A DNA stretch of 64,000 bases from Mesorhizobium sp. WSM3626 (GTDB taxonomy: Bacteria; Pseudomonadota; Alphaproteobacteria; Rhizobiales; Rhizobiaceae): the NCBI RefSeq assembly GCF_000513935.1, contig NZ_AZUY01000007.1:17807-81806 (forward strand), in the 5' to 3' direction. The notes under the pieces were generated by a model that did not search any database, was not told the origin of the DNA, and worked only from the letters and a program-made list of their open reading frames with translations. The translations under genes and the position numbers were made by a program. This document shows positions 1 to 7,001 of this stretch, one piece after another (positions within the stretch are counted from its first letter, which is position 1; the number at the start of each line of letters is the position of its first letter).

Positions 1-128
1 GCCGGCTAAGGAATTCCAGTTCATTTGACATTTGAGTTCCTCACTCTGTTGGTTCGACTCTGCGGTCGATTTTCTTGCTTCTTGTTAAAGGGAATAATGA
101 CCGCAAGGGAAAGCGGTAAGCAAGACCG

Positions 129-165
129 AATGCGACATGCCGTGGCGTAAATCGCACGTCGCATT
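129..165 (-). terminator. Stem-loop downstream of the CocE-type hydrolase
   Basis: A 12-base inverted repeat (129-140 with 154-165, one G-T pair) sits just past the end of the minus-strand hydrolase gene. It has no run of U after the stem, so it is only a possible transcript end. The rest of 1-185 shows no convincing gene. Confidence 0.3.
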
Positions 166-185
166 TGGACCAACGGCTTCAGCGC

Positions 186-2180
186 TCAAACCAGCGCGCG
201 CGGGACCTTTTCGTCGAAATCGCGCGCGAAGACGAGGTTTTCACCTTCGTAGGCCTCGATTCTGGCGCTGACGATGAAGTTTTGTGCGTCCGACCGCATC
301 CGGGCCCATGTTTCGGTGCGGACCGACCATCCATTTCGCGACAGGGTCTGCGTCCAGTGTGTTTTCCCAGAGGCTGACAGAGGATCGTCGGGATGGATGG
401 TCCAGGTTTCGCGGGCGATGCTGCCGTTGACCAGGCCGTGGTCGAGATCGCGCACTTCGCCGAAATCATCGGCAATGGAAAGCGTGACGATTCCCGTCTT
501 TTCGTCGCGGTCGACATGGCGTTCGGAATTGGCGGGACGGATCGTCTCGGTCGCCCAGGGCGCGGCCCCTTCGGGCTCGGCGAAAACGGCTTCGTCGCCT
601 GTTGCCAGCAGTCGCAACGGCACCGATAGCGTGGCCTCCGACAAGGTCAGTCGTGCCGGTTCCGGCGAAGGCCAGATCATTGGCCAGTAGGCGGTCGAAA
701 CGGCGACGCGCAGACGGTGGCCGGCCGGCACGCGGTAGGCGCATTGGTCGAGCACGACACGCGCCGAAACCGTCTCCCCGGGGACCAGTGCTTCGGGGAA
801 TTCATGCGAGTTGCGGTGCGTCAGATTGAGCACGCCATAGGAGATAAGTTCCGAGGCGCCGTCGGGATGCACGTCGCAAAGCCGGACCGCGATGTTGGCC
901 TGGGGCCGATCGGAGGCAAGCAGGACCTCAAGCTCCGGCGCGCCGACGATCTCGATCGGCTTGGTGAGCTCAGGCTGGTCGAAACATGCCGACAGCCCAT
1001 CGTCAGGGCGCTGATCACCCGGCAATTCCGGTCCGAAGGTGAACGGAAAGTATTCGCCGCCGGCAAGCCCGCAGGTCTGCGGCGAAGCGACGGTTGAAGG
1101 CCCTGCATCAGGGGAAATGAGTTCGATCGCTTCAACCGCTATGTTGGACGACGGCCACTTCTGCTCGGCTATCCAGCGGCCGGGCCGCTCTGGATGCCAG
1201 CGTGCGGGACGCACGCTGTCCATCACATAAGCGCGATAGTCGGGATCGGCCTCGACGCCGGTCTCGGCGCCCTTCAGCCAGTGGTCCCACCAGCGCAGCG
1301 CTTCCTGGAGGAAGCCGATGGCGGGCTTGGGTTCGGCATAGTGCGGGTATTTGTGGATCCACGGTCCGACGATACCCTTGACCGGTGCCTCGATGTTGCT
1401 GACGAGGTGCGAGATCGTGTTGCGGTAGCCGTCGTGCCAGCCGCCGATCGACAGCACCGCGGCATGAACAGCGGAAAAATCCTCGCAGATCGAACCGCGC
1501 TTCCAATAGGCGTCGCGATGCTGGTGGCTGAGCCACAGCGGCAAAAGGAACGACTGGTTCTCCAGCCGTTTCAGCCACAGATCGCGCCATTTGTCGTCGC
1601 CGGCAATCAGCGGATCCGGTGGCCGCGACGAATAGGACAGCATGGTCGAGGCCCAGCCGAAATTCTCGAGCAGCAGGCAGCCGCCCTTGTAGTGGATGTC
1701 ATCGGCATAGCGGTCGACGGTCGAGCACAGGCTGATCACTGCCTTGAGCGCCGGCGGCTGTTTGGCCGCCACCTGCAGGCAATTGAAGCCGCCCCAGGAA
1801 ATACCCATCATGCCGACATTGCCGTTGCACCAGGGCTGCGCCGCCGCCCAGGCAATGACATCGCAGGCGTCCTGCAGTTCCTGCTCGGAATATTCGTCGT
1901 CCATCAGCCCTTCGGAATCACCATTGCCGCGCATGTCGACGCGGACCGAGGCGTAGCCGTGGCCGGCAAAATAGGGATGGGTAAGCTGATCGCGAAAGAT
2001 CGTGCCGTCGCGCTTGCGGTAAGGCAGGTGCTCAAGGATGACAGGTACTGGATCGTCGTCCGCATCCTCCGGCATCCACACCCGCGCCGACAGCCGGCAG
2101 CCATCGGGCATGACGATGCCCATGTCGGGAAATTCGACGACCTTGCGGGGAAATTCGGTGATGGTTTTCATGGCAGGCAT
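186..2180 (-). CDS. CocE/NonD family hydrolase (X-Pro dipeptidyl-peptidase-like)
   Basis: Predicted 664-residue serine hydrolase of the CocE/NonD (S15 peptidase-like) family; such enzymes cleave esters or acylated peptides, and the substrate here is unknown. The nucleophile elbow GISWGG is visible (Ser near residue 128), followed by an alpha/beta-hydrolase core with the GGWHDGY and GPWIHKYPH segments that normally carry the Asp and His. The C-terminal third is the jelly-roll domain typical of the family (for example IVGAPELEV). There is no signal peptide, so it is probably cytoplasmic. Start choice: ATG at 2180 has GGAG four bases upstream; ATG 2171 and TTG 2207 are alternatives. It lies alone downstream of mqsRA, and nothing links it functionally to its neighbours. 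Confidence 0.85.
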   Translation of the reverse strand: MPAMKTITEFPRKVVEFPDMGIVMPDGCRLSARVWMPEDADDDPVPVILEHLPYRKRDGTIFRDQLTHPYFAGHGYASVRVDMRGNGDSEGLMDDEYSEQELQDACDVIAWAAAQPWCNGNVGMMGISWGGFNCLQVAAKQPPALKAVISLCSTVDRYADDIHYKGGCLLLENFGWASTMLSYSSRPPDPLIAGDDKWRDLWLKRLENQSFLLPLWLSHQHRDAYWKRGSICEDFSAVHAAVLSIGGWHDGYRNTISHLVSNIEAPVKGIVGPWIHKYPHYAEPKPAIGFLQEALRWWDHWLKGAETGVEADPDYRAYVMDSVRPARWHPERPGRWIAEQKWPSSNIAVEAIELISPDAGPSTVASPQTCGLAGGEYFPFTFGPELPGDQRPDDGLSACFDQPELTKPIEIVGAPELEVLLASDRPQANIAVRLCDVHPDGASELISYGVLNLTHRNSHEFPEALVPGETVSARVVLDQCAYRVPAGHRLRVAVSTAYWPMIWPSPEPARLTLSEATLSVPLRLLATGDEAVFAEPEGAAPWATETIRPANSERHVDRDEKTGIVTLSIADDFGEVRDLDHGLVNGSIARETWTIHPDDPLSASGKTHWTQTLSRNGWSVRTETWARMRSDAQNFIVSARIEAYEGENLVFARDFDEKVPRALV

Positions 2181-2250
2181 AACGCTCCGCGGCACGAGAA
2201 CTTTCAATCGTCATTCGCGACTGGAGCAGCGAAATATGCGACCTGTGCCG

Positions 2251-2670
2251 CTATCGCAATTCGTCGAGCAGTTCGGGATGTTTTTCCAGCAATGTCATCA
2301 ATTGAATGGTCGGGCCACTCGGTTCGATCAAGCCTCTTTCATACTTGTCGAAGGCGTTCTCGCCGACCTTGAACAGGGATCCGGCCTCGCGTTGCGACAG
2401 CTTGAGCTTCGTGCGCATGCGGCGGATGGTTGACGGCGCCGGCACGCCGTCGACCTTCTCCTTGAGCGCGCGCAAGGCGGCATCGACAGCGGCCATGTCG
2501 TCGCCGACATGCACACCCTCGCCATCCGATGACGGATAATAACCGGGCAGGTCGACGATCATGGTCTCGTCCTTATAGGTTACGGTGAATGGACGCACCC
2601 CGCGCATCAACGCTTCTCCGGTTTCGGGAGAGACCATCGTATTCGGTTCACTGCTCTCCCTCGTCGCCAT
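2251..2670 (-). CDS. mqsA: MqsA-family antitoxin without zinc-site cysteines
   Basis: Antitoxin of a type II toxin-antitoxin pair; by family it binds and neutralises MqsR and represses its own operon. The C-terminal helix-turn-helix (about residues 78-139) is clearly MqsA-like: it has a KLSQREA stretch, GENAFDKYERG and ends KHPELLDELR. The N-terminal half occupies the place of the MqsA zinc domain but the 139-residue protein contains no cysteine at all, so the usual four-Cys zinc site is absent. The gene follows the toxin. ATG 2670 lies eight bases after GGAG and is preferred; ATG 2676, which overlaps the toxin stop as ATGA, is the alternative. The toxin-first order matches E. coli mqsRA. Confidence 0.88.
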   Translation of the reverse strand: MATRESSEPNTMVSPETGEALMRGVRPFTVTYKDETMIVDLPGYYPSSDGEGVHVGDDMAAVDAALRALKEKVDGVPAPSTIRRMRTKLKLSQREAGSLFKVGENAFDKYERGLIEPSGPTIQLMTLLEKHPELLDELR

Positions 2671-2672
2671 GG

Positions 2673-2978
2673 TCATTTCTCCTTGAACGACATGATCGTG
2701 AATTCGGTCACGACATCCGCCTGGAATTTCACATAGAGAAGCATGTCGCGCGCTGGCACGTGATAGACATCCTGCCACACTCGATGATCCGCGAAAGTCG
2801 TCATCGATTTCACAAACATCTTCCGCGTCATGCTTTCGATCACCTCGACCATGCCGGCGCGATCGAAGCCCAGCCCAACAGCATCCCGCAGTGCGGACGT
2901 TGTGATTGCCAGCGTGTCGACAAACCCAAACGTCGTCTTGATCGCATCAAGATCGTAAGTGGGTCTGCGTTTCTCCAT
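2673..2978 (-). CDS. mqsR: MqsR-type mRNA interferase toxin
   Basis: 101-residue toxin of the MqsR family, a RelE-fold ribonuclease that in E. coli cuts mRNA at GCN/GCU sites. The family signature is strong: an MEKR start, KSMTT, WQDVY, LYVK and a SFKEK end. Lys57, Gln69, Tyr82 and Lys99 fall at positions matching functional residues described for E. coli MqsR, so it looks active. It is the first gene of the mqsRA pair and overlaps or abuts the antitoxin. No ribosome binding site precedes ATG 2978; a promoter-like element ends only five bases upstream, which would give a leaderless message (see regulatory entry). The two genes have no evident link to the flanking hydrolase or purine genes. 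Confidence 0.92.
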   Translation of the reverse strand: MEKRRPTYDLDAIKTTFGFVDTLAITTSALRDAVGLGFDRAGMVEVIESMTRKMFVKSMTTFADHRVWQDVYHVPARDMLLYVKFQADVVTEFTIMSFKEK

Positions 2979-2983
2979 GATTC

Positions 2984-3012
2984 AATATGCCCCCATAAAG
3001 GGGGTAATTCAA
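2984..3012 (-). promoter_or_regulatory. mqsRA promoter with inverted repeat in the spacer
   Basis: On the minus strand TTGAAT (3012-3007), a 17-base spacer and CATATT (2989-2984) form a sigma70-like promoter. The spacer contains a five-base inverted repeat, CCCCC-TTTAT-GGGGG (3004-2990), which could be the operator for the antitoxin. The sequence pattern is seen directly; its role is inferred. Confidence 0.45.
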
Positions 3013-3034
3013 GCGGCGATATTGAGACGGAAGC

Positions 3035-3628
3035 TCAGTTAAGCGGAATGTCGTTTTCGGCCTTGTTCGCCTGATAGGCGCCGGACAGCTCGTCATAGCG
3101 TCCGGAAATCCTGCCGATCCGCTCCTCCAGCCGCTGGCGCTCGACCTCGGGCAGCGCTCTCACCAGCCTGCGGATCGAAAAACTTTTCCAATAGGCGTTC
3201 TCGGCGTTGTAGCCGCCGGGATCAAGGGTGAAGACCTCTTTCAGGATTTTGAGATCATGCGGAATGGCGAAACTGTCGCGCGAATCCTCGTGGCTGAACA
3301 AATAGTAGAAATTGTCGAAGCCGGTCCAGGTGATCGCCGACAGGCAGAGCGAACAGGGTTCATGCGTGGCAATGAAGATGGCATCTTTCGTGTCGACACG
3401 TTCGGCCTTAGGCATTTCGTAAAAGCGCTTCAGGCAATGCACCTCGCCATGCCAGAGCGGGTTTTCCATCTCGTTGTTGGTCTCGGCCAGCACCAGCGAC
3501 CGGTCGCCCTTGCGCAGGATCGCCGCGCCGAACAGCTTGTTGCCGCGCGCGACACCTTCTGCCGTCTTCGGCACGATGTCGTGCTCGATCACGTCGAGCA
3601 GGCGGTCGATCAGCGAAATGTCGGTCAT
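3035..3628 (-). CDS. Nucleoside/cytidine deaminase-like zinc enzyme
   Basis: 197-residue protein of the CMP/dCMP-nucleoside deaminase fold. The zinc site is plain: HGE at residues 60-62 and PCSLC with Cys92 and Cys95. It is the last gene of the minus-strand ureide operon and starts inside the stop of allA (TGATG at 3630-3626; ATG 3628 chosen, GTG 3631 also possible). The C-terminal 60 residues are helical and charged and extend beyond the minimal deaminase core. Family members deaminate guanine, cytosine or related purine/pyrimidine compounds; its place in the operon suggests a purine or ureide-derived substrate, but the window already has a GuaD-type guanine deaminase, so the substrate is open. 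Deaminase identity is secure, specificity is not. Confidence 0.85.
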   Translation of the reverse strand: MTDISLIDRLLDVIEHDIVPKTAEGVARGNKLFGAAILRKGDRSLVLAETNNEMENPLWHGEVHCLKRFYEMPKAERVDTKDAIFIATHEPCSLCLSAITWTGFDNFYYLFSHEDSRDSFAIPHDLKILKEVFTLDPGGYNAENAYWKSFSIRRLVRALPEVERQRLEERIGRISGRYDELSGAYQANKAENDIPLN

Positions 3629-4131
3629 CACAAGCTCTCGTCGGGGATATGGATCTCGTAGGCGTGCGAGAAATGGAATTCCTCGAGATTGGCGCCGTCG
3701 CCGCCACGGTCGACGATCAAAAAGTCCTGAGGCTCTCCGATGGGCGTCAGCACGCCGTGCCAGAGATTGCGGGAATAGTTGACGCCTTGCCCCGGCGCGG
3801 TGATGAAGGCATGTGGTTCGCCCGGCCCCTCCTTGCCGTCATGGCAGACGACGACCAGGAACGGACGCGGCGACAGCGGGATGAACGCCTGACTGCCGAG
3901 CGGATGACGCTCGACCATGGTCAGCTTCAGCGGCATCTCGTAGGGCGTGCCGCGTACCATGGAAATCAGCACGCGGGCGTTGTGTCCTGCAGCTTCAGCG
4001 GTGGCGAGATCGTGATAGCGCTCGGCCTTGCCGCCATTGATCGGATAGTGATTGTCGCCGCCCATGTCGATGACGTCGCCGAATTCGGCAAAGGCCTCAC
4101 GGGTCAGCGGCCGCGCGACGATGCGGGTCAT
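3628..4131 (-). CDS. allA: Ureidoglycolate lyase
   Basis: 167-residue AllA family enzyme (cupin-like fold) that splits ureidoglycolate into glyoxylate and urea, releasing the last nitrogen of allantoin as urea. Supporting segments are the N-terminal RPLTREAFAEFGDVI, the central MVERHPLGSQAF with HPLGSQAF-type core residues, and NLWHGVL near the C-terminus. Length matches the family. ATG 4131 is chosen because it overlaps the upstream stop as ATGA; longer readings add a meaningless N-terminus. It sits between allE and the small deaminase, all in tight overlap, so translation is probably coupled. The product glyoxylate can feed the glycerate branch suggested by the kinase at 16202. Confidence 0.93.
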   Translation of the reverse strand: MTRIVARPLTREAFAEFGDVIDMGGDNHYPINGGKAERYHDLATAEAAGHNARVLISMVRGTPYEMPLKLTMVERHPLGSQAFIPLSPRPFLVVVCHDGKEGPGEPHAFITAPGQGVNYSRNLWHGVLTPIGEPQDFLIVDRGGDGANLEEFHFSHAYEIHIPDESL

Positions 4132-4991
4132 GACGTCCGCTTCGCGATGCCAGCCCCGCCGAGCTTGGCGTGCCGGTTGACATCCTTGTAGAGCAGATAG
4201 CGGAATTTGCCGGGGCCGCCGGCATAGCAGGCCTGCGGGCAAAACGCGCGCAGCCACATATAGTCGCCGGCCTCGACCTCCACCCAGTCCTGGTTGAGCC
4301 GGTAGACCGCCTTGCCTTCGAGCACATAGAGCCCGTGTTCCATGACATGTGTCTCGGCGAAAGGAATGACCGCGCCGGGCTCGAGCGTGACGATGGTCAT
4401 GTGCATGTCGTGGCGCAGATCGGCGGGATCGACGAACCGCGTCGTTGCCCAGCGGCCCTCGGTGCCCGGCATCGGGGTCGGCGCGATCTCCTGTTCGTTG
4501 GTGAAGAAGGCCTTGGGAATCTCGAGACCATCCACCGCCTCATATGCCTTGCGTATCCAGTGGAAGCGGACAGCCGCCTTGCTTTCGTTGCGGACTGTCC
4601 AGCCGCTGGCCGGCGGCAGGAAGGCAAAGCCGCCGGGGCTCAAGCTATGCTTCTTGCCGTCGAGCAGAACCGTCAGTTCGCCCTCGACCACGAACAGGGC
4701 GCCCTCGGCGCCGGCATCGGGCTCGGGCCGGTCGCTGCCGCCGCCGGGCGCGACCTCGACGATGTATTGCGAAAACGTCTCGGCAAAGCCGGACAGCGGC
4801 CGCGACAGGATCCAGACGCGGGTCTTGTCCCAGAACGGCAAGGCGCTGGTGACGATGTCCTGCATCACCCCCTTGGGAATGACGGCATAGGCCTCGGTGA
4901 AGACGGCGCGTCCGGTCAGAAGTTCGTTCTGGCCGGAATGGCCGCCCTGTGGGGCATAATAGGTGCGCTCGGGCATCCTGATCGTATCCAT
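4128..4991 (-). CDS. allE: (S)-ureidoglycine aminohydrolase (bicupin)
   Basis: 287-residue bicupin of the AllE/UGHY family. It converts (S)-ureidoglycine to (S)-ureidoglycolate plus ammonia, using Mn2+ in the C-terminal cupin. The first cupin covers roughly residues 50-150 (VVEGELTVLLDGK, PPASGW) and the second about 190-275, with the metal and substrate region ETHVMEHGLYVLEG and YMWLRAFCPQACY. Length is normal for the family (about 260-300). It follows the allantoinase fusion by nine bases and overlaps allA by four. This step prevents loss of unstable ureidoglycine, and it implies an allantoate amidohydrolase elsewhere in the genome, since none is in the window. Confidence 0.92.
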   Translation of the reverse strand: MDTIRMPERTYYAPQGGHSGQNELLTGRAVFTEAYAVIPKGVMQDIVTSALPFWDKTRVWILSRPLSGFAETFSQYIVEVAPGGGSDRPEPDAGAEGALFVVEGELTVLLDGKKHSLSPGGFAFLPPASGWTVRNESKAAVRFHWIRKAYEAVDGLEIPKAFFTNEQEIAPTPMPGTEGRWATTRFVDPADLRHDMHMTIVTLEPGAVIPFAETHVMEHGLYVLEGKAVYRLNQDWVEVEAGDYMWLRAFCPQACYAGGPGKFRYLLYKDVNRHAKLGGAGIAKRTS

Positions 4992-5000
4992 GGTTCAAAC

Positions 5001-6419
5001 CTATTGTGGAAGCATGTCCTTGAGGCGGAGCAGCGCGATGCGCTCGACCTGCTTGCAAGCGGTTTCGAATTCGACGCCGCGGCCGTTGCCGATGCGGGCT
5101 TCGAATTCAGCGAGGATTTCCTCCTTTGTCTTGCCTTTCACCGCGATGATGAAGGGGAAGCCGAAGGTGGTGACGTAGGCGGCGTTGAGCTTGGAGAACA
5201 ATTCACGCTCCTTGTCGGTCAGCGCGTCGAGACCGGCGGAAGCCTGTTCCCTGGTCGATTCCGTCGTCAGCCGCCTGGCCTTGGCCAGCTTGCCGGCGAG
5301 GTCGGGATGGGCGTTGAGCACGCCGAGCCGCTCGGTTTCGCTGGCGGAACGGAAGATACGGCAGAGCGCATTGTGCAGGCCGCCGGCTGTGTCGTGCGCT
5401 GGGCCGAGTTCCAGCTCGTAGGCCCGTTCGGCAATCCAGGGCGAATGCTCGAACACGCCGCCGAAGGTGTGAACGAACGTCTCGAATTCCATCTTCGACG
5501 GGCGCAGAGCGGCCGGTTGATAGGGGTGATTTTCCTGCCAGTGCTTGGCGATGTCGATGCGCCGCGCCAGCCAGACCTTGTCGTGCGATTTGACATAATC
5601 GACGAAGCGTTTCAGCGCCGCCACCCGGCCCGGCCGTCCGACGAGGCGGCAGTGCAGGCCGATGTTCATCATGCGCGGCCTGCCTGCCTTGCCCTCAGCA
5701 TAGAGCGTATCGAAACTATCCCTGAGGTAGGCAAAGAACTGGTCGCCCGAGTTGAAACCCTGCGGCGTGGCAAAGCGCATGTCATTGGCGTCGAGCGTGT
5801 AGGGGATGATGAGCTGCGTGCCGTCCGCATGCTCGAACCAGTAAGGCAGTTCGTCGTCATAGGTGTCCGAGACGTAATCGAAGCCGCCTTCTTCGGCCAC
5901 CAGCCGCACCGTGTTGACCGATGTGCGGCCCGTGTACCAGCCGGTCGGGCGCTGGCCGGTCACCTCGTAGTGCAGCTTGATCGCCGCTTCGAGGTCGCGG
6001 CGCTCGTCCTCGGCGTCGTGATCGCGGTAATCGATCCACTTCAGCCCGTGCGAGGCGATTTCCCAGCCGGCTTCCTGCATGGCCGTGACTTGGTCGGGTG
6101 AGCGCGCGAGCGCCGTGGCGACGCCATAGCAAGTCACAGGCACTTGCTCTTCGCTGAACAGGCGCAGCAGCCGCCAGAAGCCGGCCCGCGCACCATATTC
6201 GTAGATTGATTCCATGTTCCAGTGGCGCTGGCCCACCCAGGGCGCCGCACCGACGATTTCCGACAGGAAGGCTTCCGAAGCCTTGTCGCCGTGGAGCACG
6301 CAGTTCTCGCCGCCCTCTTCGTAGTTGACGACGAACTGCACGGCGACATGCGCGCCGCCAGGCCATTTCGGATCCGGCGGATTGGTTCCGTAGCCACGCA
6401 TGTCCCTGGTGTAACGCAT
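5001..6419 (-). CDS. puuE: Allantoinase PuuE fused to OHCU decarboxylase (UraD domain)
   Basis: 472-residue two-domain protein. Residues 1 to about 305 are a polysaccharide-deacetylase-fold PuuE allantoinase (YEEGGENC, EIASHGLKW, TGWYTGRTS, MMNIGLHCR), which opens allantoin to allantoate without the classic binuclear zinc amidohydrolase. From Met310 the chain becomes a 2-oxo-4-hydroxy-4-carboxy-5-ureidoimidazoline decarboxylase: FVHTFGGVFEHSPWIAERA-type start, AHPDL with His371, TTESTREQ, and a FPFIIAVKGK strand. The C-terminal half thus makes S-allantoin, which the N-terminal half then consumes. ATG 6419 has GGAGG four bases upstream. It heads the minus-strand ureide operon and is divergent from uraH, which encodes the preceding step. 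Confidence 0.93.
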   Translation of the reverse strand: MRYTRDMRGYGTNPPDPKWPGGAHVAVQFVVNYEEGGENCVLHGDKASEAFLSEIVGAAPWVGQRHWNMESIYEYGARAGFWRLLRLFSEEQVPVTCYGVATALARSPDQVTAMQEAGWEIASHGLKWIDYRDHDAEDERRDLEAAIKLHYEVTGQRPTGWYTGRTSVNTVRLVAEEGGFDYVSDTYDDELPYWFEHADGTQLIIPYTLDANDMRFATPQGFNSGDQFFAYLRDSFDTLYAEGKAGRPRMMNIGLHCRLVGRPGRVAALKRFVDYVKSHDKVWLARRIDIAKHWQENHPYQPAALRPSKMEFETFVHTFGGVFEHSPWIAERAYELELGPAHDTAGGLHNALCRIFRSASETERLGVLNAHPDLAGKLAKARRLTTESTREQASAGLDALTDKERELFSKLNAAYVTTFGFPFIIAVKGKTKEEILAEFEARIGNGRGVEFETACKQVERIALLRLKDMLPQ

Positions 6420-6623
6420 CGTCCCTCCGCGCCCGGCATCACCGGAAGTATGATCAGGATATCGAAAGGGTGCTTCTCGCATTCCCCTCAAAATTTTTGA
6501 AAGTGTTTTTGTCGCACTCCGCTCGACCGGGACTTATGCATCGCCTTTAATTGGCGCACAATTCATCGTTAGTGCTCGATTGTACCGGCCAATTTATTCA
6601 TATTGGAAAATGGGAGGCGGCCA
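6420..6623. promoter_or_regulatory. Divergent promoter region between puuE-uraD and uraH
   Basis: This 204-base region separates the two ureide operons and must hold both promoters. It contains TCAAAA-T-TTTTGA (6488-6500), a perfect six-base inverted repeat, followed directly by AAGTG. The string TTTTTGAAAGT (6494-6504) recurs in the lysR-puuD intergenic region near 12866-12878, so both could be sites for the LysR-type regulator. No promoter was assigned with confidence. Confidence 0.4.
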
Positions 6624-6998
6624 ATGGCAGAAACGTCGAAAGCCGATGGCGGGCGTCTGACGACCCATGTCCTGGATACCGCGACCGGTAGGCCGGCGGC
6701 GGGATTGTCGGTCGCACTCTACCATCTGGAGGGTTCCGCCCGCACGCTTCTGAAGACGGTCGTCACCAATGCCGACGGCCGCTGCGACGCGCCGCTGCTG
6801 GCGGGCGCCGACTTCCGCACCGGCGAATACGAGCTGGTGTTCGCGGCTGGCGACTATCTGCGCGGCCAGGGCACGAAGCTGCCCGCGCCTGCCTTCCTCG
6901 ACAGCGTGCCGATCCGCTTCGGCATGGCGGAGGCGGTGCATTATCATGTACCATTGCTGATCTCGCCGTACGGCTATTCCACCTACAGGGGGAGCTGA
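6624..6998 (+). CDS. uraH: 5-hydroxyisourate hydrolase (transthyretin-like)
   Basis: 124-residue HIU hydrolase (transthyretin-related protein), which opens 5-hydroxyisourate, the product of urate hydroxylation, to OHCU. The family signature is complete: LTTHVLD with His15, DGRC with Arg53, [10 protein letters not shown] with His108 and the C-terminal YRGS tetrapeptide at 121-124. No signal peptide, so cytoplasmic. ATG 6624 lies after GGGAGG and is preferred to an upstream ATG at 6603. Three bases separate it from xdhA, so uraH-xdhA-xdhB form one operon, with xdhC close behind. The next enzyme, UraD, is encoded divergently as part of the puuE fusion. Confidence 0.95.
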   Translation: MAETSKADGGRLTTHVLDTATGRPAAGLSVALYHLEGSARTLLKTVVTNADGRCDAPLLAGADFRTGEYELVFAAGDYLRGQGTKLPAPAFLDSVPIRFGMAEAVHYHVPLLISPYGYSTYRGS

Positions 6999-7001
6999 GG
7001 C

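Noticed and set aside
1194..2372. Long plus-strand open frame opposite the CocE-type hydrolase
   Set aside because: It is the shadow of a high-GC gene: no family resemblance, and the minus-strand reading has complete hydrolase motifs.
4170..6101. Long plus-strand open frame opposite allE and puuE-uraD
   Set aside because: Antisense to two well-supported genes, with low-complexity composition and no recognisable domain.
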